From the NCBI GenBank assembly GCA_030522415.1, contig CM060114.1, positions 24,694,804 through 24,758,803 of the forward strand: a DNA stretch of 64,000 nucleotides, given 5' to 3'. The position numbers and the translations under genes were made by a program. A model generated the notes under the pieces. That model did no database searches and had not been told where the DNA came from. It worked only from the letters and a program-made list of their open reading frames with translations. The DNA is from Channallabes apus (Eukaryota > Chordata > Actinopteri > Siluriformes > Clariidae). Below, one piece after another: positions 23,398 to 35,009 of the stretch; positions within the stretch are counted from its first letter, which is position 1, and every line of letters begins with the position of its first letter.

Positions 23398-24135
23398 ACA
23401 CAGAAATCCATTTCCACTACATCCACAGACCCATTCATGTGTAGTTGTAGAGCTGCTTTCGTATCATGCTACTGTCAGAGAAGCACTTCCGCTGTGTGAG
23501 TCTGTGTTTTCATGTGCGCATACTCTACCTCATGATACCTTTTATGTTACATTTCTACGAGTTCAAGTGTGTGGGTGGAGATTTTACAGTTTTAGCCACA
23601 GGAAAAGGTGGTCAACATTTTTTTTCTATTTTCGTCACAGGTGTGAAAAATTCTCATGTAAAAACAGATTCTTGAGCAAAAAGCCTCATAGAAATGTGCT
23701 AAAACTTACTTTTACATCAGTCAGAGATTCATGCTCCCTGTTTGTAATTTAAATCTGTAGATTTTAGAGCAAATAGCAACATATTTTTTTGTAAATTTTG
23801 TCACTGAAAACATGCTGTTTAACATTCAGTTTAATATTTACATTTTTTGTAACAATTAAAAAAAAATTGCTTTGTGTGACAGTAATATTTCTACCAGCCT
23901 TATAAACCCCCTGCAGTGCCACCACACACCCCTAGAGGCTCATAAACCTCTGCTGGGAAACACTGAACAAATCACACAAAACTAAATTTATCTTGATTTT
24001 TATTTTGCCTTTTATTTTTTAATTTTATTCCTGTTTGAATATAGAGACCATTTTGGTCTACATGTCTACATGTGATGAAATTGTGTCTGGGTAGCACATT
24101 TTTAAATAGGTTCTTCTGAACAGCAGTATGCATAG
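23393..24135. other. Unannotated sequence
   Basis: No feature recognised. Confidence 0.4.
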
Positions 24136-24520
24136 AAACAGAGGAAATTGTACTTAAGTAAGGGTAGCTTTACTTATAATATATTAACTAATTAATAATA
24201 TATATTACTTTTAATTATATTTCTCAAGTAGGAGTAAAAAAAGTATTTGGTGAAAAGACTACTCAAGTACTGAGTAACGGTTTCATCATAATGTCCGATT
24301 TATTTATTTTTTTTACAAATTATGTAAGCAGTCAGACAAAATTATGAAATAATGTACAAATTTGGACATTTTCAAATAATAAAATAAATGAAATCAATTT
24401 AATAAAATGAATAAATAAAACAAAATATCTTTACAAAATAGAAAATTAAGGAACAAGAAACACACATTTCCTAATCTTACTTTTTTCACACCATAAATCT
24501 TTTGAAACAAAGGTAACATA

Positions 24521-26136
24521 CAGTGGTGTGAAAAACTATTTGCCCCCTTCCTGATTTCTTATTCTTTTGCATGTTTGTCACACAAAATGTTTCTGATCAT
24601 CAAACACATTTAACTATTAGTCAAAGATAACAATTAAACACAAAATGCAGTTTTTAAATGAGGGGTTTTATTATTTAGGGAGAAAAAAATTCCAAACCTA
24701 CATGGCCCTGTGTGAAAAAGTAATTGCCCCCTGAACCTAATAACTGGTTGGGCCACCCTTAGCAGCAATAACTGCAATCAAGCGTTTGCGATAACTTGCA
24801 ACGTGTCTTTTACAGCGCTCTGGAGGAATTTTGGCCCACTCATCTTTGCAGAATTGTTGTAATTCAGCTTTATTTGAAGGTTTTCTAGCATGAACCGCCT
24901 TTTTAAGGTCATGCCACAACATCTCAATAGGATTCAGGTCAGGACTTTGACTAGGCCACTCCAAAGTCTTCATTTTGTTTTTCTTCAGCCATTCAGAGGT
25001 GGATTTGCTGGTTTGTTTTGGGTCATTGTCCTGCTGCAGCACCCAAGATCGCTTCAGCTTGAGTTGACGAACAGATGGCCAGACATTCTCCTTCAGGATT
25101 TTTTGGTAGACAGTAGAATTCATGGTTCCATCTATCACAGCAAGCCTTCCAGGTCCTGAAGCAGCAAAACAACCCCAGACCATCACACTACCACCACCAT
25201 ATTTTACTGTTGGTATGATGTTCTTTTTATGAAATGCTGTGTTACTTTTACGCCAGATGTAACGGGACACGCACCTTCCAAAAAGTTCAACTTTTGTCTC
25301 GTCGGTCCACAAGGTATTTTCCCAAAAGTCTTGGCAATCATTGAGATGCTTTTTAGCAAAATTTAGACGAGCCTTAATGTTCTTTTTGCTTAAAAGTGGT
25401 TTGCGCCTTGGAAATCTGCCATGCAGGCGTTTTTGCCCAGTCTCTTTCTTATGGTGGAGTCGTGAACACTGACCTTAATTGAGGCAAGTGAGGCCTGCAG
25501 TTCTTTAGATGTTGTCCTGGGGTCTTTTGTGGCCTCTCGGATGAGTTGTCTCTGCGCTCTTGGGGTAATTTTGGTCGGCCGGCCACTCCTGGGAAGGTTC
25601 ACCACTGTTCCATGTTTTTGCCATTTGTGGATAATGGCTCTCACTGTGGTTCGCTGGAGTCCCAAAGCTTTAGAAATGGCTTTATAACCTTTACCAGACT
25701 GATAGATCTCAATTACTTTTGTTCTCATTTGTTCCTGAATTTCTTTGGATCTTGGCATGATGTCTAGCTTTTGAGGTGCTTTTGGCCTACTTCTCTGTGT
25801 CAGGTAGCTCCTATTTAAGTGATTTCTTGATTGAAACAGGTGTGGCAGTAATCAGGCCTGGGGGTGACTACAGAAATTGAACTCAGGTGTGATAAACCAC
25901 AGTTAAGTTATTTTTTAACAAGGGGGGCAATCACTTTTTCACACAGGGCCATGTAGATTTGGAGTTTTTTTCTCCCTTAATAATGTAAACCTTCATTTAA
26001 AAACTGCATTTTGTGTTCAATTATGTTATCTTTGACTAATAGTTAATGGTTTTTGATGAGCAGAAACATTTAAGTGTGACAAACATACAAAAGAATAAGA
26101 AATCAGGAAGGGGGCAAATAGTTTTTCACACCACTG
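24521..26136 (-). mobile_element. Tc1 transposon copy 1 (1616 bp), nearly full length
   Basis: TA flanks both ends (24519-24520, 26137-26138). The TIRs are about 215 bases, beginning CAGTGGTGTGAAAAACTATT. Each arm holds a second, similar block near its inner edge ('tgtgaaaaagtaattgcccc' at 24711), giving the paired inverted/direct repeat layout known from long-TIR Tc1 elements such as Sleeping Beauty, where the outer and inner repeats bind transposase. The body carries a frameshifted transposase. It is nearly identical to copy 2 at 35010, which lies in the opposite orientation. Confidence 0.95.
24737..25758 (-). pseudogene. Tc1 transposase, one frameshift
   Basis: The product would be a DD34E Tc1-type transposase of about 340 residues that cuts and pastes the element at TA. 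The first segment (25758 to 25390) has the bipartite paired-like DNA-binding domain: helix-turn-helix 1 around residues 20-45 (SGKGYKAISKALGLQRTTV), a GRPTK AT-hook-like linker near residue 60, and helix-turn-helix 2 to about residue 110. At about 25425-25434 one base is missing relative to the family frame, so this segment ends in an unrelated 12-residue tail. The catalytic part resumes in the next frame (open from 25312 to 24737), with WTDETKVELFG, QQDNDPKQTS and PDLNPIEMLW supplying D, D and E 34 residues apart. A His to Gln change (PKQTS instead of PKHTS) is private to this copy. Confidence 0.93.
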
Positions 26137-26567
26137 TAAGTATGTTTAAACAGTGTAAACTATTTCCAGTGTAAGATATACTGTATATTCAGTTGCCCTC
26201 CAAATGGCTCAGCATAGAGAAAATAACATTAGAACATGTGTACAAGAGGTCTCACTTTACCATAAACTGTGTCCAGAAAAACAAATATAAGAAACTTATA
26301 TTTTTAGCCTTTAGCTTATTATGTAGTCGAGTATAGCAGAGTAAGAGTAGCGTTTCTTCCTCACAAATCAACTCAAGGAAAAGTACAAAGTATAGTTCAG
26401 TAAAATTACTCATAGAATTATTTTAGAAGTCCCAAACAGTTACTGAAGTAAGTGTAACAGATTACTCCCCACCTCTGCATAGAAGTCCCTCCCAGTAAAG
26501 CCTAAATTTCCAGCTTTTGGGTGAACGCACTGTAATGAACACACCTTCAGTGGGATGCCTGCTCTAA

Positions 26568-26935
26568 GATGCTTTTCTGCTCACCATGGAGGTAACAATT
26601 ACTTATTGTAGTTAAATAAGCATTGATAATGAGCTTAAACCAATATGATCATTCTCCTTTAACTTCTCTAAGTCTCATCACTGAGGCAGAACTTTTACAC
26701 ATTGGATATTTCTAGTTTGTGTCTTTGCTCCATTCTGAGTTAACTCTAGAAACTGTTGTGTGTAAAAAATCCCAAATGACCAGCAGTTTCTTGAAAACCC
26801 AAACCATGCCAGACAGAATCAATCACAGAGATCAATCAAGCTCTTGACCTGCATCTGAAAGGTTTTATGCATTGCACTCCTGCATCATGATTGGCTGATT
26901 GGAGAATTGCTTGAATGGCCAGGACTACAGGTTTT
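26568..26935 (+). repeat. Dispersed repeat, family unnamed, copy 1
   Basis: It shares with 58395-58705 the ordered blocks 'gatgcttttctgctcacca', 'tctagaaactgttgtgtgta' and 'atgaccagcagtttcttga', and continues to 'tcatgattggctgatt'. This matches a common teleost interspersed repeat I cannot name with confidence. Confidence 0.5.
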
Positions 26936-26961
26936 GACTGCCACAAATATTTCAGGTCTTT

Positions 26962-27050
26962 TAAAACTGTGTGGGATAGACTCCACGTCCCCGCAACCCT
27001 GAATACAGGGTAAAACGGTATAGACAATGAGTGAGTGAGTGAGTGAGTAA
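26962..27050 (+). repeat. SINE tail fragment (family 1)
   Basis: 'gggatagactccacgtcccc', 'gcaaccctgaatacagggta' and 'cggtatagacaatgagtgag' are the complement of the tail order at 1343-1482 and end in (GAGT)n. Confidence 0.6.
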
Positions 27051-27129
27051 AACTGTGTGTCTTCATTAGGTACATTATAGACAAAAAAGGAAATGTCTCA
27101 CCTGCATATATGTTAATATTTCAAAGGGC

Positions 27130-27602
27130 GTTCAAGTTAACCTAGGACTTTGATGCCACCAAAATGGAAAGTTTTCGAAGTTCGTCAGAGCCATTATCAG
27201 ACTGACGGCTTTATATCTGAAACACTGGCCTCACAGGAACTCCTGTACTGGCCCAAACATGTGAAAATGGCTTGGAGAGAGGTCAGGACTATAGGGGATG
27301 TGGCAATAACTGCCAGCTGAGTTCCTGTAATGTGCAAGTGTTGTTGGTGGATGTTCATGTGTACAGTTCACAAAGACAGATGCACCTCTTTTACAAGTTG
27401 GTTACAAGTTCAAGAATCAGGCGTTCCACTAACTGAGCATTCACGGGAATAACTGCGGTGGGCTCCAAGCCACCTCGTCCAGGATCATGGTTCATCTTTC
27501 TGTAGAATGTTTGCATCATACTGTACAAATTTTTTGTTGCTGCGTGAAGTAATTGTTCATTCACAAAAAATTTCATCACAAGTCTCGTTTGACCCGAACA
27601 TC
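27130..27602 (-). pseudogene. Internally deleted mariner transposon relic, copy B
   Basis: Read on the minus strand from 27579, VMKFFVNEQLLHAATKNLY resembles the first helix-turn-helix of mariner transposases and HDPGRGGLEPTAVIPVNAQL then VERLILE resembles the following linker and second DNA-binding segment. After a junction the sequence gives WQLLPHP and, in a shifted frame, YSPDLSPSHFHMFGP, the block holding the third catalytic residue position in mariners (here PDLxPSxF). Between these, the first two catalytic blocks are absent. The left end complement (27130-27150, 'gcgttcaagttaacctagga') matches the right end of copy A. Copy B keeps about 80 bases that copy A has lost. Confidence 0.6.
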
Positions 27603-28229
27603 AATTGTAAATAACATAGAGAATTAAACTAACGCAGTATCTCAGTACAAAGCATCTACACATTTTCACATTTCAACTCATTTCTAATACTAATATTATG
27701 TGAATTTTCTGTAAATGTAAAATCAATAAGAGTACTTATTAGAAGATTTGATTTCACGGAAAAAAGAAATTAATACTAAATCCTTTCTGATGCATCATAA
27801 TTTAATGCAATGTTTTCCAACTTTCTGCTACAGGCCAAATGTTTTTCTCTCCTCTGTGTCCTGCATGTGTTAATGAACCTATTGGCTAGTATGCAACCGG
27901 CATCCCATCCTGTTTCCTAATGCCAATTTGTTTGAATGTGGAAAATATTAACTGGGTTTAATACAAAGTAACAACAAGAGTGTGTGACAGCAGTGTGTGG
28001 TAAGATTAGCGATCGCAGACAGTCACACGCATGCGCATACACAAGCGGTTTGCTCTAAACGTGTTCAATTATGAGTGATGAAGCATAATTTTAGGGGGAA
28101 AGACATGGCACATTCCTGAGAATGTGCACACACTCACAGACACACACATATATATAAATATATACTTAATTAAACATTATTTAATTCTCTGTACTGCTCA
28201 TAATTTAGTATACTGATGAAAAACTTGTA
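27603..28229. other. Unannotated sequence
   Basis: No feature recognised apart from short CA runs near 28130. Confidence 0.4.
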
Positions 28230-28233
28230 TGTG

Positions 28234-28265
<32 letters not shown>

Positions 28266-28266
28266 C
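28230..28266. repeat. (TG)n microsatellite
   Basis: About 18 units with one CGTG interruption; complementary CA array at 28320. Confidence 0.94.
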
Positions 28267-28319
28267 GCGCTGTGCTGCGACAGCATGACAGCCTGAAATA
28301 GCATATGGATGGAAAGTCA

Positions 28320-28348
28320 TCACACACACACACACACACACACACACA
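28320..28348. repeat. (CA)n microsatellite
   Basis: About 14 CA units. A second CA tract lies at 28505-28555. Confidence 0.95.
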
Positions 28349-28648
28349 TTAATTCACACTCACATCCAGTATATGCGGGCAGTGCTGAGAAAGTAGTTTC
28401 CCATAGACTGACCGCTGCTAATGTTTAGTGTGTAAACATGTATGAGTGTGTGAGAAAATCACCACAGGGCTTCAGCTTTGCATTCTCAGGGGAAATAGAT
28501 GCTGACACACACCTACACACACACACACACACACACACATACCCACACACACACATGTACACATGACCTGCTATGCAAAAAAAAGGGACAATCTGAAAGG
28601 TTTTAGTCAACTGAAAACACAATATGTTTGACCTTTGAGTGGGATTTA

Positions 28649-29680
28649 CAGTTTTTCTCAGTCGTTTTGGTGCTTTTCTCACATCACTATTAACATTTGC
28701 ACAGCAGTTAGTGTATTTCTCAAAACAATTGGTGCAAACTGCAAAACCTAGTGAATAACCTGCAAAAGCAGGTCACTTGCTCGAAATCGATAATCCATTC
28801 CTCAAAAGCAAGTATTCATGTCAATGAAACTGCCAGTGTCATCAAAATGAGAAGTCTTGACACCATCTTTATGAACAAGATAGTCAAATGGCTTTGTCAT
28901 GTTTTCATTATGACAGTTTACAGTATTCTCTCAGTGTTTTTCAATACAAAAAAAGGTCAGAACTCGGGGACACAACCTGAAAATGCTCAAGACAGCCCTA
29001 TACACTTTTTGTGCAGCCATTTACAGTAAAATCTACAGTAATGTTAGACATTCCTGTAGTTAGGGAAGTAAGTGAGTATAAGACACTGAATACGTATGTT
29101 TCACATTTTTACTGTGCAGGCTGTTTGTAATTCTACAACATTGTGCAAAAGAAAAATACTCTACAGTATTACAGAAAAATACTCTACAGATCCATGAGTG
29201 ACTGTGAACAAGTGGCTTGTCATTAGTTACAACTAATACTTCACACACCTCCTCGTCAGTGAAAGCTGAAGTTCACCTGAGAGACATTGTTCAATTTAGG
29301 AGACATTTCCTGGAAAAAATAATAAAGAAAGGTATAAAATTAGCTTGACAGAATTTGATAACTAATTCAACAATTTTGTATGTAATGACTCAAGCAATGA
29401 AATTAAGACTATTATTTTTTATTGGAAACGACTATTCAGCATCCAAAAGTATAGTTCATTTTGACTTACATGACATAAGCAAATGATTATGTTATAAAAC
29501 GGCAGATAATTGTATGAAAGCAACTGATACATGTCCAAGGGCATTTGCAATTTGTTCAGAGGAAGGAGAAATTGCTACTATGATGTGCACAAATTACTAA
29601 ATGTTGTGGAGGTTGCTCTAATGGTTTTGTGACTTTTCATTCTGATCTGAGAAAAGCACCAAAGCAACTGAGAAAAACTG
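28649..29680. mobile_element. TIR element of Tc1/IS630 type (1032 bp), non-autonomous
   Basis: TA flanks both ends (28647-28648, 29681-29682). The left end reads CAGTTTTTCTCAGTCGTTTT and the right end, complemented, CAGTTTTTCTCAGTTGCTTT; both continue GGTGCTTTTCTCA, with 2 mismatches in 33 bases. A subterminal block 'gcacagcagttagtgtattt' follows on the left. This terminus is common in fish elements with TA duplications; the exact family is from memory. The interior has no recognisable transposase frame. Confidence 0.75.
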
Positions 29681-29744
29681 TAACAACCTGCTAAAAATTC
29701 CCCAAGCATAAATACTGCACACTTTATTAGTTATTATCTCCAAG

Positions 29745-29747
29745 GGT

Positions 29748-29832
<85 letters not shown>
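29745..29832. repeat. (TG)n microsatellite
   Basis: About 40 TG units followed by a (GCGA)n-like end. Confidence 0.97.
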
Positions 29833-29836
<4 letters not shown>

Positions 29837-29887
29837 CGAGCGAGCTTGCGTGCATATACCGTATATATGTAGATGTGTGACACACAC

Positions 29888-30190
29888 ACATTCATCTATT
29901 TTACATCATTCATTTATCTTTCATACCACTTATGCTGTACATGGTTGCGGTGGGGCCTGGAGCCTACCCCAGGAAACTTGGGAAGGGGAAAATCCTGGTG
30001 CCATCCATTACAGGGTACACACACACATACTTACACCGATAAGCCTAATCTGCATATCTTTCAACTGTGGGAGGGAACCAGAGTACCTGGAGGAAACCGA
30101 CCAAGCACAGGGAGAACATGCAAACTCCAAGTACACACAGCCAAGGCGAGAATCAAACCCTCGATCCTCTAGTAGTGGGGACACAGTGCT
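29888..30190 (-). repeat. SINE, tRNA-derived family 1, nearly complete
   Basis: On the minus strand the head at 30190 reads 'ggcttggtggtgtaggagtt' then 'agcactgt' (box A-like) and 'gagggtttgattctcgcc' (box B-like). The body follows with 'tgcatgttctccctgtgctt', 'ggtttcctccaggtactctg' and 'cccacagttgaaagatatgc', and the tail with 'gggtaggctccaggccccac'. It resembles a tRNA-derived SINE with an internal RNA polymerase III promoter. A (GATA)n array starts exactly at the head side. Confidence 0.7.
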
Positions 30191-30210
30191 AACTCCTACA
30201 CCACCAAGCC

Positions 30211-30298
<88 letters not shown>
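30211..30298. repeat. (GATA)n microsatellite
   Basis: Twenty-two perfect GATA units adjoining the SINE head. Confidence 0.97.
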
Positions 30299-32140
30299 TT
30301 TGGAGAATGTAACTGATAAAGGTTGCTCAATTTGCAGTATTTGCACTTTTGCACAAATTGTTGTAGTAGTTAGTTCCCTACAACACTGCTAGGCACCACA
30401 TCAGACACATGCTAATTATCCCATTACCTAGCGAGTACATAGGACCAGATTTTAGAAAAATGTTGTTTATCTAATGTCTAAATGTTGTAATTTAGAGTCA
30501 GAATCTGTAGATACACAGTATATATAAAGTAAAAGTTCTCTGTATTTTGACACATGCTAAGGTGCTTGACTTGTTTCTCCACATGGCTCCTTCAGATTAT
30601 TTAAATTACCCACATGTATTTTACACATGACATATTTCCAAGTTTTGCTTAAACCACAGGTTTCATGGCATAGCAAGCTATAAACTAGAGACTTTTAAAT
30701 AGAAATATCAATATCTGATGATCTTTCTAGATAAAACTCCATTAAATATAATATTATTAATAAATCATTAATAATAGCCAGAACATACATTAACCAAAGG
30801 TTACTTCTGTATTTTCATCATGATGAGCTTTTATTGAAGAGTTCTTGTGTTTCTTTTGCTCAGTGTCTGTATTGCTTCTATCCTAGGAGATAACTAGTAA
30901 TGCTAAGACCAAGCATAAAATCCACAGGGTGCAACCGAGCCAGAGGTTTATACAATTTCCATGATACATACAATAGAATGTTTCTAAAACTGGCAAAATA
31001 TTGGTCTATAGAGTTTACACAATATGTTGCAAAGGGATCAAAGAAAAAGCAATTCTGTAACAGTGTTGATGAGAGACAAACCTTCAAGCTGACCGGAAGG
31101 CTACAGTCACTGAAATAACAACTCTTTACAACCATAGTGAGCAGAAAAGGAACTCAAAATGCACAGCATGCTGAACAGTAAAACAGATGGATTACATAAG
31201 CAAAAGCTCGTGTCATGTTTTGCTCCTATCAGCCATAATCAGGAATCTGAGGCTCTACAGCAGGTCACCGAAACTGGGCAGTTGAAGATTGGGTGGGAAA
31301 AAAACCAGGAGATGTTTTTCCAGTCTTTCCTTGGCCAGTTTCAGTGAGTGTAAAACAAGCATATTGGAGTTTCAGATATAGCCAACGTCTCTGTCCTCTT
31401 TCTGTCTACTAATTAGCGCACCATCACAGGACAGGAAGTGTCATCTCAATGTCTGCATTTATGCTCTGGCGTAATTGTCCAAGCTGTTGTTTGCATGGCT
31501 AATTGAGCTCATTACAGTCCAGGAAGGAACCAGGAAACCCTGACCACCTCTTTCCGTGGGCTACACCCATAATGGCCTAACCAAGAATTGCAATAGTGAC
31601 ACATTTCTTAGAAAGGTCGCCCCTTGCCAACGAACACACACACATGGAGAGTACCTTAATGGACGGATGTCATGTTTAGATGAAGCCAAGAACACATTAA
31701 AGCAACTCAATACACACGTCCGGGACATTAAAATCACCCTCATTAGTTTTATCAAACAAACCACATTTTTCTGCTGTAGTCCATTTAGGGTGGGAAATGA
31801 TACTTGTAATAACACACACGCACACACTTCCGTTATTAAGAAATAACACTCGACTTTTGATATTACACAAATGTATATGGATGTGCAAAAAAAATTTATA
31901 TTACTCATTGTCAAGTGGACAAAAAAATTACACACATTACACACTACAGGCACAACACACACACATACACAAATTGCTTTTAAACATTCACTTGATAAAC
32001 AGATTTGTTAGTAATTTCTCTGCAGTCTAAACATGTGTGTGTTGGGTATTCCCATGGCAAAAAGGCCCTTACAGCTAAACCGCTGTCTGATTACTTTTAA
32101 TGCGCCTAATGGCTTTGTCCCTAGTCCACCCGCATACACA

Positions 32141-32142
<2 letters not shown>
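30299..32142. other. Unannotated sequence, mostly unique
   Basis: No gene recognised. The part 31380-31530 is less AT-rich and carries CTAATTAG-type motifs (see findings). Confidence 0.4.

Positions 32143-32180
<38 letters not shown>
32143..32180. repeat. (CA)n microsatellite
   Basis: About 19 CA units. Confidence 0.95.
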
Positions 32181-32182
<2 letters not shown>

Positions 32183-32799
32183 GTTAACAGTGTAACGATT
32201 TGTCTAAACTCTTTCAAAAGTTCAACGGCCTCACAGCTGCCGCATGACAGACTGGGAGAAAGAGAGGGAATGAATGAGAAAGGGAGAAGAACAGACGGAT
32301 GAAGAGAATGACAAACTGAAACGGATGGAGACAGAGAAATAACAAGGGAGAGAGAGAAAACAAAGTGGGGGAGTGCAAGAAAGAGAAATGAGAAGTGGAA
32401 GAGTAACCAAAAAAGTAAGAGGAATGAGAATATGCGAAATATCACACGAGAAAGAGACCACGCACTGAAAAAAATAAGTTATTAGGTTAATGTGTACCAT
32501 TTAAAAAGGAAAAGGTTCCTACATGTAGTTCCTACATAATTTCAGGTTCATGTTAAATAAAAAGACATACATTTATAAGCTTCATTTATTACAGAGACAT
32601 GGACATTATATTAGTATGGAAGACCTAAATAAAAATCCAATCACTCCTTAGAGTGTAAGATTGTATTAATGTAGAGTTAGCACTGGGAGTAGGAGGAGGA
32701 ATAGCGAAAGAATTCCAAAGGAAAGAGAGAAAACAAGAGAAGTCATGTGAGAAAGAGTGACTATAAAAACTTTAGTCGTAGAAGGATACAAAGGCAAGG
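32181..32799. other. Purine-rich then AT-rich sequence
   Basis: 32230-32465 is strongly purine-biased on this strand (GA-rich with irregular GAGAAA runs). No gene seen. Confidence 0.4.
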
Positions 32800-33015
32800 C
32801 AGGCATGGTGGCTCAGTGTGTTAAGCTCCTAGGAGTTATTGATTGGAACGTCAAAGGTTCGAGCCTCAACTCAGCCAGGTTGCTGCTGTTGGGCCCTTGA
32901 GCAAGGCCCTTAACCCTGTCTGCTCCAGGGCCACTGTATAACCCTGCTAACCCTGCGCTCCGGCTTACTAGCAAGATGCAAAGAATTTCACTGTTCAGTG
33001 ATGAATAGCATTAGA
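32800..33015 (+). repeat. SINE, tRNA-derived family 2
   Basis: The head has a box A-like 'tggctcagtgtgttaag' and a box B-like 'aaaggttcgagcctcaa'. The body has the characteristic 'gggcccttgagcaaggccct' then 'taaccctgtctgctccaggg', and the 3' end 'agaatttcactgttcagtga'. This is a full-length copy of a SINE type widespread in teleosts; it is not a functional tRNA because the cloverleaf arms do not pair beyond the promoter boxes. Confidence 0.75.
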
Positions 33016-33046
33016 GGTAAAGTTTTGTACCCCTTTTTGATAGAAA

Positions 33047-33065
33047 AGAGAGAGAGAGAGAGAGA
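33047..33065. repeat. (GA)n microsatellite
   Basis: Nine GA units shortly after the SINE. Confidence 0.9.
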
Positions 33066-33104
33066 CAGATTTGCAAGTATCGGTATCAGTACTGGTTGCA
33101 TCAG

Positions 33105-33260
33105 CCACTACTATGAGTAGTAGTAGTCGTATGAATATAGTAGTAGTAGTAGCAGTGGCAGAAGCAGGTTATATCAGTAGCAGTAATATGAGCACTAGTT
33201 GAAGTATAAATGGTCAAGTATAGTAGTAGCAGCAGCGGTTAGTAGTAGCATGATGAGTGG
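33105..33260. repeat. Interrupted (AGT)n/(AGC)n trinucleotide region
   Basis: Many short runs of agtagt, agcagc and agtagc separated by decayed units. Confidence 0.75.
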
Positions 33261-33457
33261 TACTAACAAATAACAAGTAGTAGAATAATAGGAATTAAGA
33301 AAAGTAGCAGGAAGTAAAATATTTCAGAGAGAGACAGCATTAGTATAAGTTGCATTAGTATTCGTATTATTTAGGAGGAATAACCATAGTTTTTTAGACC
33401 AATCCAGACTATTTAAGTAAACAGTGCAAGAAACACAGAGAAAGATAGAAACAGGGA

Positions 33458-33460
<3 letters not shown>

Positions 33461-33497
<37 letters not shown>
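33461..33497. repeat. (GA)n microsatellite
   Basis: About 18 GA units. Confidence 0.95.
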
Positions 33498-33500
<3 letters not shown>

Positions 33501-34703
33501 AGAGACGTATGAACTGGAAAAGCTAGTTGCGCTGCCAACACTTTGCATGTCGCCTACTCTTCACAAAAAAAAAAACAAAAAAAATGAGAGCAAAAAAGAA
33601 AGAGAGTGCTCCCCCTCCCTCTTTCCACACCTGCTGATCGGTTACAGTCTGATATTTCTTCATGGGGAGTCGTTAGAAACACATATCCCCTTGTTCCCCC
33701 CTGCCCGTCCCACACTATGTGCACCCTCATGGACAGTGAAGAAGAGCAAAAAAGAAACGAAAAGAGCACAACCCAGACTGCAGTGAGGAGTGGGAAAGAG
33801 CAGTGTGTGTGGATACACAAGACAGCATGAAACCTGTAATTAAAACTCATTTGAGCTGTCAAAGGCACACACACACACACACACACACACATACCTCCGT
33901 CATGTAGTCTATTTAAGGGTTCGAGTAGGAGCAGGCTGCCAAGCCCAATTAAGCAAGTGCCGTTGATCAATGCTTTTAAGAGCAGCAGCATGTAAACCCA
34001 CAGGACCGGAGAAAGGTTAACAAATAGCCTGAATCATGAAGAAAATCCTTCAAACAAATAACAAAATGCTGTACAGTAGATATTCATTCAATTAGAATTT
34101 TGTACAAAAAACTTACTTTTCGTATATATTGTTGATGTTTTTGTTAAAGGAGTGATTTTAGTCATAAGTAAGGAATACGGAAATAGGAGGAGACAGTAGA
34201 ATTAAAATGATGGATATCAATGAATGTTTACTCAGAAGAGATAAGTGCTATGTGCCCTGAGGTATGTGGATGTGTTTGTTCCTCTGTAAGCAGAATGTGG
34301 ACAGATTATGGTATGCTGTCGGGTATGGCAAGGGTTTTCCCCATAGAAAGTGTGCAGTTGTGTGGTTAGACGTTTAGCTACATTATTGCCACAGTAAATA
34401 AACCAGATTTGTATTATATTATGTCTTAGAATAAAACCTTTCAGAAAAATTGCTTGATTTTAGTAATGAAAGTGACATTTCTTTTGATTCGAAAAAAGGA
34501 ATTCTGTGTTGTTTTTATATGTTGTTATTGTGTCTCTCACATTAAATATGATTTAATTAGCTCATCCTGAATATATTCAAATATTCACATTCATTTATTT
34601 TACTTACAGTAGATATTTTCTTTAGAAATATCTGCACAAAATATTTTAATATGTTGATGCATAAATCATTTTATAAATAAATTAATAATATTAATAGGTA
34701 TCA

Positions 34704-34736
<33 letters not shown>

Positions 34737-35007
34737 TTTGTGTTGTAGTTAAAAATAATAGTGCAAATGTGACAAAGTAGTAAATATCGACTGTTGTGTT
34801 CACTTTTCTTCGTTCTTCTTCTTTTGTGTAGAAAATTTAATTTAAATATTTTTTATGCTTTACAACATACAGTATAATACATTTAATCATTATACATAAA
34901 AATTTACCATATTATGTGCGTTAATTAGGAATAAAGTTACATTAACAAATATTAATAGTAAAAAAATCAAATTTAAAAAACCCTCTCTATAAATAGAAAT
35001 ATCAATA
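33498..35007. other. Unannotated sequence
   Basis: No gene recognised. It contains (CA)n at 33866-33890 and (AAT)n at 34708-34737. Confidence 0.45.
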
Positions 35008-35009
35008 TA

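Larger units (their letters stand above)
24136..26477. mobile_element. hAT-like element interrupted by a Tc1 insertion
   Basis: The left part (to 24520) has 'ttgtacttaagtaagggtag' and 'gactactcaagtactgagta'. The right part (from 26137) has 'gagtaagagtag', 'aaattactcatag' and ends 'agattactccccacctctg' at 26477. These are the subterminal and terminal blocks of the CAGAGGTGG-type hAT elements also seen at 15857 and 56652. The left terminus is decayed. Tc1 copy 1 (24521-26136) sits in the middle and is younger. Confidence 0.45.

Noticed and set aside
25546..25767. Open frames antisense to the Tc1 transposases (also 24890-25159, 35379-35600 and 35990-36259)
   Set aside because: They mirror the transposase coding strand in both copies; no independent motif.
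30211..30298. (GATA)n arrays as a possible sex-linked Bkm-type satellite
   Set aside because: Three moderate GATA arrays (30.2, 36.7, 41.8 kb) are ordinary microsatellites in fish; nothing links them to sex chromosomes here.
30178..30298. CRISPR-like array impression from regular repeats
   Set aside because: Tandem simple repeats without spacers, in eukaryotic sequence.
33554..33991. 145-residue minus-strand frame
   Set aside because: Crosses a CA array and shows no domain; a plus-strand frame of similar length overlaps it.
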